Shown here: piece after piece, positions 57,204 through 59,920 of the stretch
Layout: each line of letters starts with the position of its first letter
Position numbering within the stretch: the stretch's first letter is position 1
DNA from: Gallibacterium genomosp. 3
Lineage (GTDB): Bacteria > Pseudomonadota > Gammaproteobacteria > Enterobacterales > Pasteurellaceae
DNA length: 59,920 nucleotides
Assembly (NCBI RefSeq): GCF_001678475.1
Contig: NZ_JTJR01000017.1
Coordinates: 1 to 59,920, forward strand
Direction: 5' to 3'
Made by a program: the position numbers and the translations under genes
Notes under the pieces: generated by a model
What the model was told of the DNA's origin: nothing
What the model saw: the letters and a program-made list of their open reading frames with translations, nothing else
Databases searched by the model: none

Positions 57204-57824
57204 ATGTGTCGTTGGTTAATAAAGAAAGTAAGTAAAAAATATAAAGATATTTATAATGTTTTTGCTTCTCGCTCTAAGTCTGAAGAACATTGTTGTATTG
57301 CTAATCATATTTGCTGTGTTGTGTTTATAATATTATTACTGCTTATCAATTATGATAGGATTATTGCTGAAATAACGACACCAATTCGTTGTGCAATAGC
57401 AGGCGATACAGTAAAGGTACTTATGCTAGTAGAAGAATGGCAAAAACAGCGAGGGATTGAGAAGTTAAAGCCAATTAAAGATGTAGATGAATCTATGCAG
57501 TTATTTAAACTGAGATACAATTTGACCCCTCTTGAAAAAAAACGAATTCCACAAACTATTAAGATAAATAATAGAGTATATGAACTTAATAGTATAAATT
57601 TACAAACGAAAACTGCATTTTATTTTAGTGAAAAAAATTACTTAAATATATTCATTACATATTATTTTCTTTTTTATGATTTGGAATTACAACAGCCAAT
57701 TCTTAGTGCAGAAAGCATAGCGGGGCAGTATTGGACTTTGCTTGGACCAGGTTCTGACTGGGTAGAATGTAGTAGAGATAATTCATGGGAATTATCAAAG
57801 AGATATTATCAATATAATTTTTAA
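57204..57824 (+). CDS. Hypothetical membrane-anchored protein
   Basis: 206 aa preceded by AGGTGA. A single hydrophobic segment near residues 37-52 (CCVVFIILLLLINYD) comes after a basic, cysteine-bearing N-terminus (EEHCCIANHICC). A soluble C-terminal part follows with one further cysteine in WVECSRDN. I recognise no domain. AT content is higher than in the asmA gene before it, and two tRNA genes follow on the other strand, a setting where acquired genes collect. Distinct from the neighbouring operon by a 15-base gap, so read-through from asmA is likely. Confidence 0.55.
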   Translation: MCRWLIKKVSKKYKDIYNVFASRSKSEEHCCIANHICCVVFIILLLLINYDRIIAEITTPIRCAIAGDTVKVLMLVEEWQKQRGIEKLKPIKDVDESMQLFKLRYNLTPLEKKRIPQTIKINNRVYELNSINLQTKTAFYFSEKNYLNIFITYYFLFYDLELQQPILSAESIAGQYWTLLGPGSDWVECSRDNSWELSKRYYQYNF

Positions 57825-57865
57825 GAAAAAATTTATTTAAATTAAGAAAATCATTGAATATAAAG

Positions 57866-57942
57866 TGGCGGAACGGACGGGACTCGAACCCGCGACCCCC
57901 TGCGTGACAGGCAGGTATTCTAACCAGCTGAACTACCGCTCC
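57866..57942 (-). tRNA. tRNA-Asp (anticodon GTC), copy 1
   Basis: 77 bases with encoded CCA. GGAGCGG pairs with CCGTTCC and the anticodon loop CTGTCAC carries GTC. It is identical to the copy at 57971. Confidence 0.98.
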
Positions 57943-57970
57943 GCAATAAGAGGAAAACTTTAATGAAAAG

Positions 57971-58047
57971 TGGCGGAACGGACGGGACTCGAACCCGCGA
58001 CCCCCTGCGTGACAGGCAGGTATTCTAACCAGCTGAACTACCGCTCC
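57971..58047 (-). tRNA. tRNA-Asp (anticodon GTC), copy 2
   Basis: Identical in sequence to the first copy, 28 bases apart; the two form a tandem duplication expressed leftward. Confidence 0.98.
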
Positions 58048-58264
58048 GCATTTCGTGGCGTGAATAATAATATCGTTCCAGAATATCGTCAACTTCTTTT
58101 TGGAAAATTTGATTTAATTGATGAATTGATAAGCTAAATAGTGAAATTTTTGGCTTTCTTACTAAAACAATGCTTATTTTATTGAGTTTAATTCACTTTG
58201 TTATCTATTGAAATTGGCGTTTCTACTCTCCATCTAGCCATCTAGGCTAACCTCATTGCAAAAA

Positions 58265-58280
58265 AGTGACTTACATCACA
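58265..58280 (+). promoter_or_regulatory. CRP-binding site upstream of uhpT
   Basis: AGTGA-CTTACA-TCACA matches nine of ten CRP core bases and lies 128 bases before the uhpT start. The rest of the 58048-58407 gap is AT-rich and holds no gene; no UhpA-type site could be recognised. Confidence 0.78.
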
Positions 58281-58407
58281 AAAATAAATTAAAAATAACA
58301 AAACTAAGAAAAATTCCTATTTTTTCTAAAGTATCTTCTCAAGGCAGATTTCTCCTATTTGATTAAGATTAGCTCATCTTTTTAGTCAAAATATTAGGGA
58401 AATTTTT

Positions 58408-59805
58408 ATGCTTAGTTTTTTACAAGAAGTTAGAAAACCAGTATTAGATCTTTCAGTCGAAGAAAGACGTAAAATGTGGTTTAAACCATTTATGCAATCT
58501 TATTTGGTAGTATTCATTGGCTATATGGCAATGTACCTAATCCGTAAAAATTTTAATATTGCACAAAATGATATGATTGAAACTTACGGATTAACCAAAA
58601 CAGAACTTGGGATGATTGGTTTAGGGTTTTCTGTCGCTTATGGTATTGGTAAAACAGTGGTGTCTTATTATGCTGATGGTAAGAATACCAAACAATTTGT
58701 ACCATTTATGTTGATCCTTTCAGCAATCTGTATGCTGGGATTTAGCGCTAGCATGGGGGGGGGTGGTAGTGTTGCATTGTTCCTGATGATTGCCTTTTAT
58801 GCATTAAGTGGTTTCTTCCAAAGTACAGGTGGTTCTTCTAGTTATTCAACTATTACCAAATGGACGCCACGTAAGAAAAGAGGAACTTTCTTAGGTTTTT
58901 GGAATTTATCGCATAATGTCGGTGGTGCAGCCGCAGCGGGTGTGGCATTGTTTGGTGCAAATGTCATTTTTAACGGTCATGTGATCGGTATGTTTATCTT
59001 CCCGTCAATTATTGCCTTAATCATTGGTTTTATTGGCTTACGTTATGGATCAGATTCACCAGAGGCATACGGCTTAGGTAAAGCAGAAGAGCTATTTGGC
59101 GAAGAGATCAGCGAAGAAGATCGTGCTGCGGAAGAAAACCAACTCTCTAAATGGCAAATTTTTGTGCAATATATTCTAAAAAATAAGGTAATTTGGCTAT
59201 TATGTTTTGCCAATATCTTTCTTTATATTGTGCGAATTGGGATTGACCAATGGTCACCAGTTTATGCTTACCAAGAGTTAGGTTTTTCAAAAGATGCTGC
59301 TATTTCTGGTTTTGCTTTATTTGAAGTTGGGGCATTAGTAGGAACATTCTTATGGGGTTATCTCTCTGATTTGGTGAATGGTCGCCGTGGTTTAACCGCT
59401 TGTGTTGCCTTAATTTTGATTGTGTTTACCTTAGAGTTTTATCAATTTGCAACCAGTGAATATATGTATCTAGCTGCACTATTCGCTTTAGGTTTCTTAG
59501 TGTTTGGTCCGCAATTATTAATTGGTGTAGCCGCAGTAGGTTTTGTACCGAAAAAAGCGATTGCCGTAGCTGATGGCGTAAAAGGAACTTTTGCTTATTT
59601 AATTGGTGATAGTTTTGCGAAATTAGGAATTGGGATGATTGCAGATGGGACACCAATTTTTGGTTTAACCGGGTGGTCTGGTACGTTTGCTGCATTAAAC
59701 ACATCTGCTTTAGTTTGTATGGTATTACTTGGTTTTGTAGCAATTGCTGAAGAGAAGAAGATTCGTAGATTGAAAAAATCGAGAATTATGGAAATTAAGG
59801 CGTAA
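58408..59805 (+). CDS. uhpT: Hexose phosphate:phosphate antiporter
   Basis: 465 aa MFS transporter with 12 membrane segments, nearly collinear with E. coli UhpT from the start ([20 protein letters not shown]). It includes [45 protein letters not shown] and [18 protein letters not shown], with the essential substrate arginines in these segments. It exchanges external glucose-6-phosphate and related sugars for inorganic phosphate. No uhpABC genes are visible. A run of nine G (58755-58763) encodes the SASMGGGGS stretch and could make the gene phase-variable. The ribosome site is weak. Confidence 0.96.
   Translation: MLSFLQEVRKPVLDLSVEERRKMWFKPFMQSYLVVFIGYMAMYLIRKNFNIAQNDMIETYGLTKTELGMIGLGFSVAYGIGKTVVSYYADGKNTKQFVPFMLILSAICMLGFSASMGGGGSVALFLMIAFYALSGFFQSTGGSSSYSTITKWTPRKKRGTFLGFWNLSHNVGGAAAAGVALFGANVIFNGHVIGMFIFPSIIALIIGFIGLRYGSDSPEAYGLGKAEELFGEEISEEDRAAEENQLSKWQIFVQYILKNKVIWLLCFANIFLYIVRIGIDQWSPVYAYQELGFSKDAAISGFALFEVGALVGTFLWGYLSDLVNGRRGLTACVALILIVFTLEFYQFATSEYMYLAALFALGFLVFGPQLLIGVAAVGFVPKKAIAVADGVKGTFAYLIGDSFAKLGIGMIADGTPIFGLTGWSGTFAALNTSALVCMVLLGFVAIAEEKKIRRLKKSRIMEIKA
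58755..58763 (+). repeat. Nine-G homopolymer inside uhpT
   Basis: ATG is followed by nine G and then GTGG-like glycine codons, giving four glycines where E. coli UhpT, as I recall it, has three residues. The frame is currently open; a change of one G would truncate the protein. Confidence 0.75.
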
Positions 59806-59920
59806 TTGGTGAGATATGCGGTAAATTATTTATCGCATAATCAGAGTATTAATAGACCTAGATTTAGGTACATATTTTAATAAATGTTTAATGGGTCCCC
59901 TCTCACACTTGCCCGAATGA

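Noticed and set aside
57703-58092. Minus-strand frame of 129 codons with an internal duplicated segment
   Set aside because: The duplicated peptide is only the translation of the two identical tRNA-Asp genes.

Overview
The window is an AT-rich chromosomal segment from a gammaproteobacterium of the family Pasteurellaceae. Evidence: conserved blocks such as rplM-rpsI, ubiE-ubiJ-ubiB-tatABC-hemB and udk-dcd-asmA, the Slam/surface-lipoprotein pair, the grcA/ung neighbourhood, simple-repeat contingency tracts, and uptake-signal-like motifs whose core is mostly ACAAGCGG (the Actinobacillus/Mannheimia type). AfuABC sugar-phosphate uptake points the same way. I cannot name the species. Most of the window is intact, densely packed housekeeping sequence.

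Left end (1-4363): a partial group II intron lies on the minus strand, starting one base after the rpsI stop codon and running off the window. Its reverse transcriptase/maturase/HNH protein is doubly broken, by an in-frame TGA and by a 754-bp insert flanked by a 7-bp repeat. The insert holds the last 70 codons of a polymorphic-toxin C-terminus, its overlapping immunity gene, an uptake signal and a hairpin. Next come rpsI-rplM, an ArsC-family reductase, arfA with its hairpin overlapping the stop, and a transglutaminase-MerT-MerP group (6.2-8.0 kb). A Slam outer-membrane translocator and a coiled-coil surface lipoprotein follow (8.1-10.9 kb), then grcA with a perfect FNR box.

11.8-24.9 kb: ung-yaaA-lipoprotein-fieF, pfkA, ndh, then a six-gene overlapping operon (17.5-23.6 kb). 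It encodes a KASIII-like ketosynthase, an SDR reductase, a metallo-beta-lactamase-fold hydrolase, a PaaK/F390-type adenylating enzyme, an ATP-grasp ligase and a GNAT/FemAB-like protein. I read it as an uncharacterised small-molecule or lipid-conjugate pathway; it is the best candidate here for an undescribed system. A nitroreductase with a divergent HxlR regulator follows.

24.9-38 kb: an envelope locus (two-component system plus eptA-type phosphoethanolamine transferase), gmhA, gpt, pepD, the ubiquinone and Tat genes, hemB, and a family-4-like uracil-DNA glycosylase with no cysteines.

37.6-60 kb: an afuA-afuB-afuC-aphA operon couples a sugar-phosphate ABC importer to a periplasmic acid phosphatase, with a perfect CRP site upstream. 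Then come an old yellow enzyme with a palindromic operator, an NhaC/YuiF-type antiporter, rnt, gloA, a small exported protein with an AGTC tetranucleotide tract in its 5' coding end, mpl, a DUF417 membrane protein, Tat-exported PhoX with a Pho box, folD, tRNA-Pro and tRNA-Arg, udk-dcd-asmA, two identical tRNA-Asp genes and uhpT, which has a CRP site and a nine-G tract. Phosphate and sugar-phosphate scavenging is a recurring theme (afu, aphA, phoX, uhpT). I saw no CRISPR array, rRNA, complete insertion sequence or prophage. The last 115 bases after uhpT hold nothing I can name.
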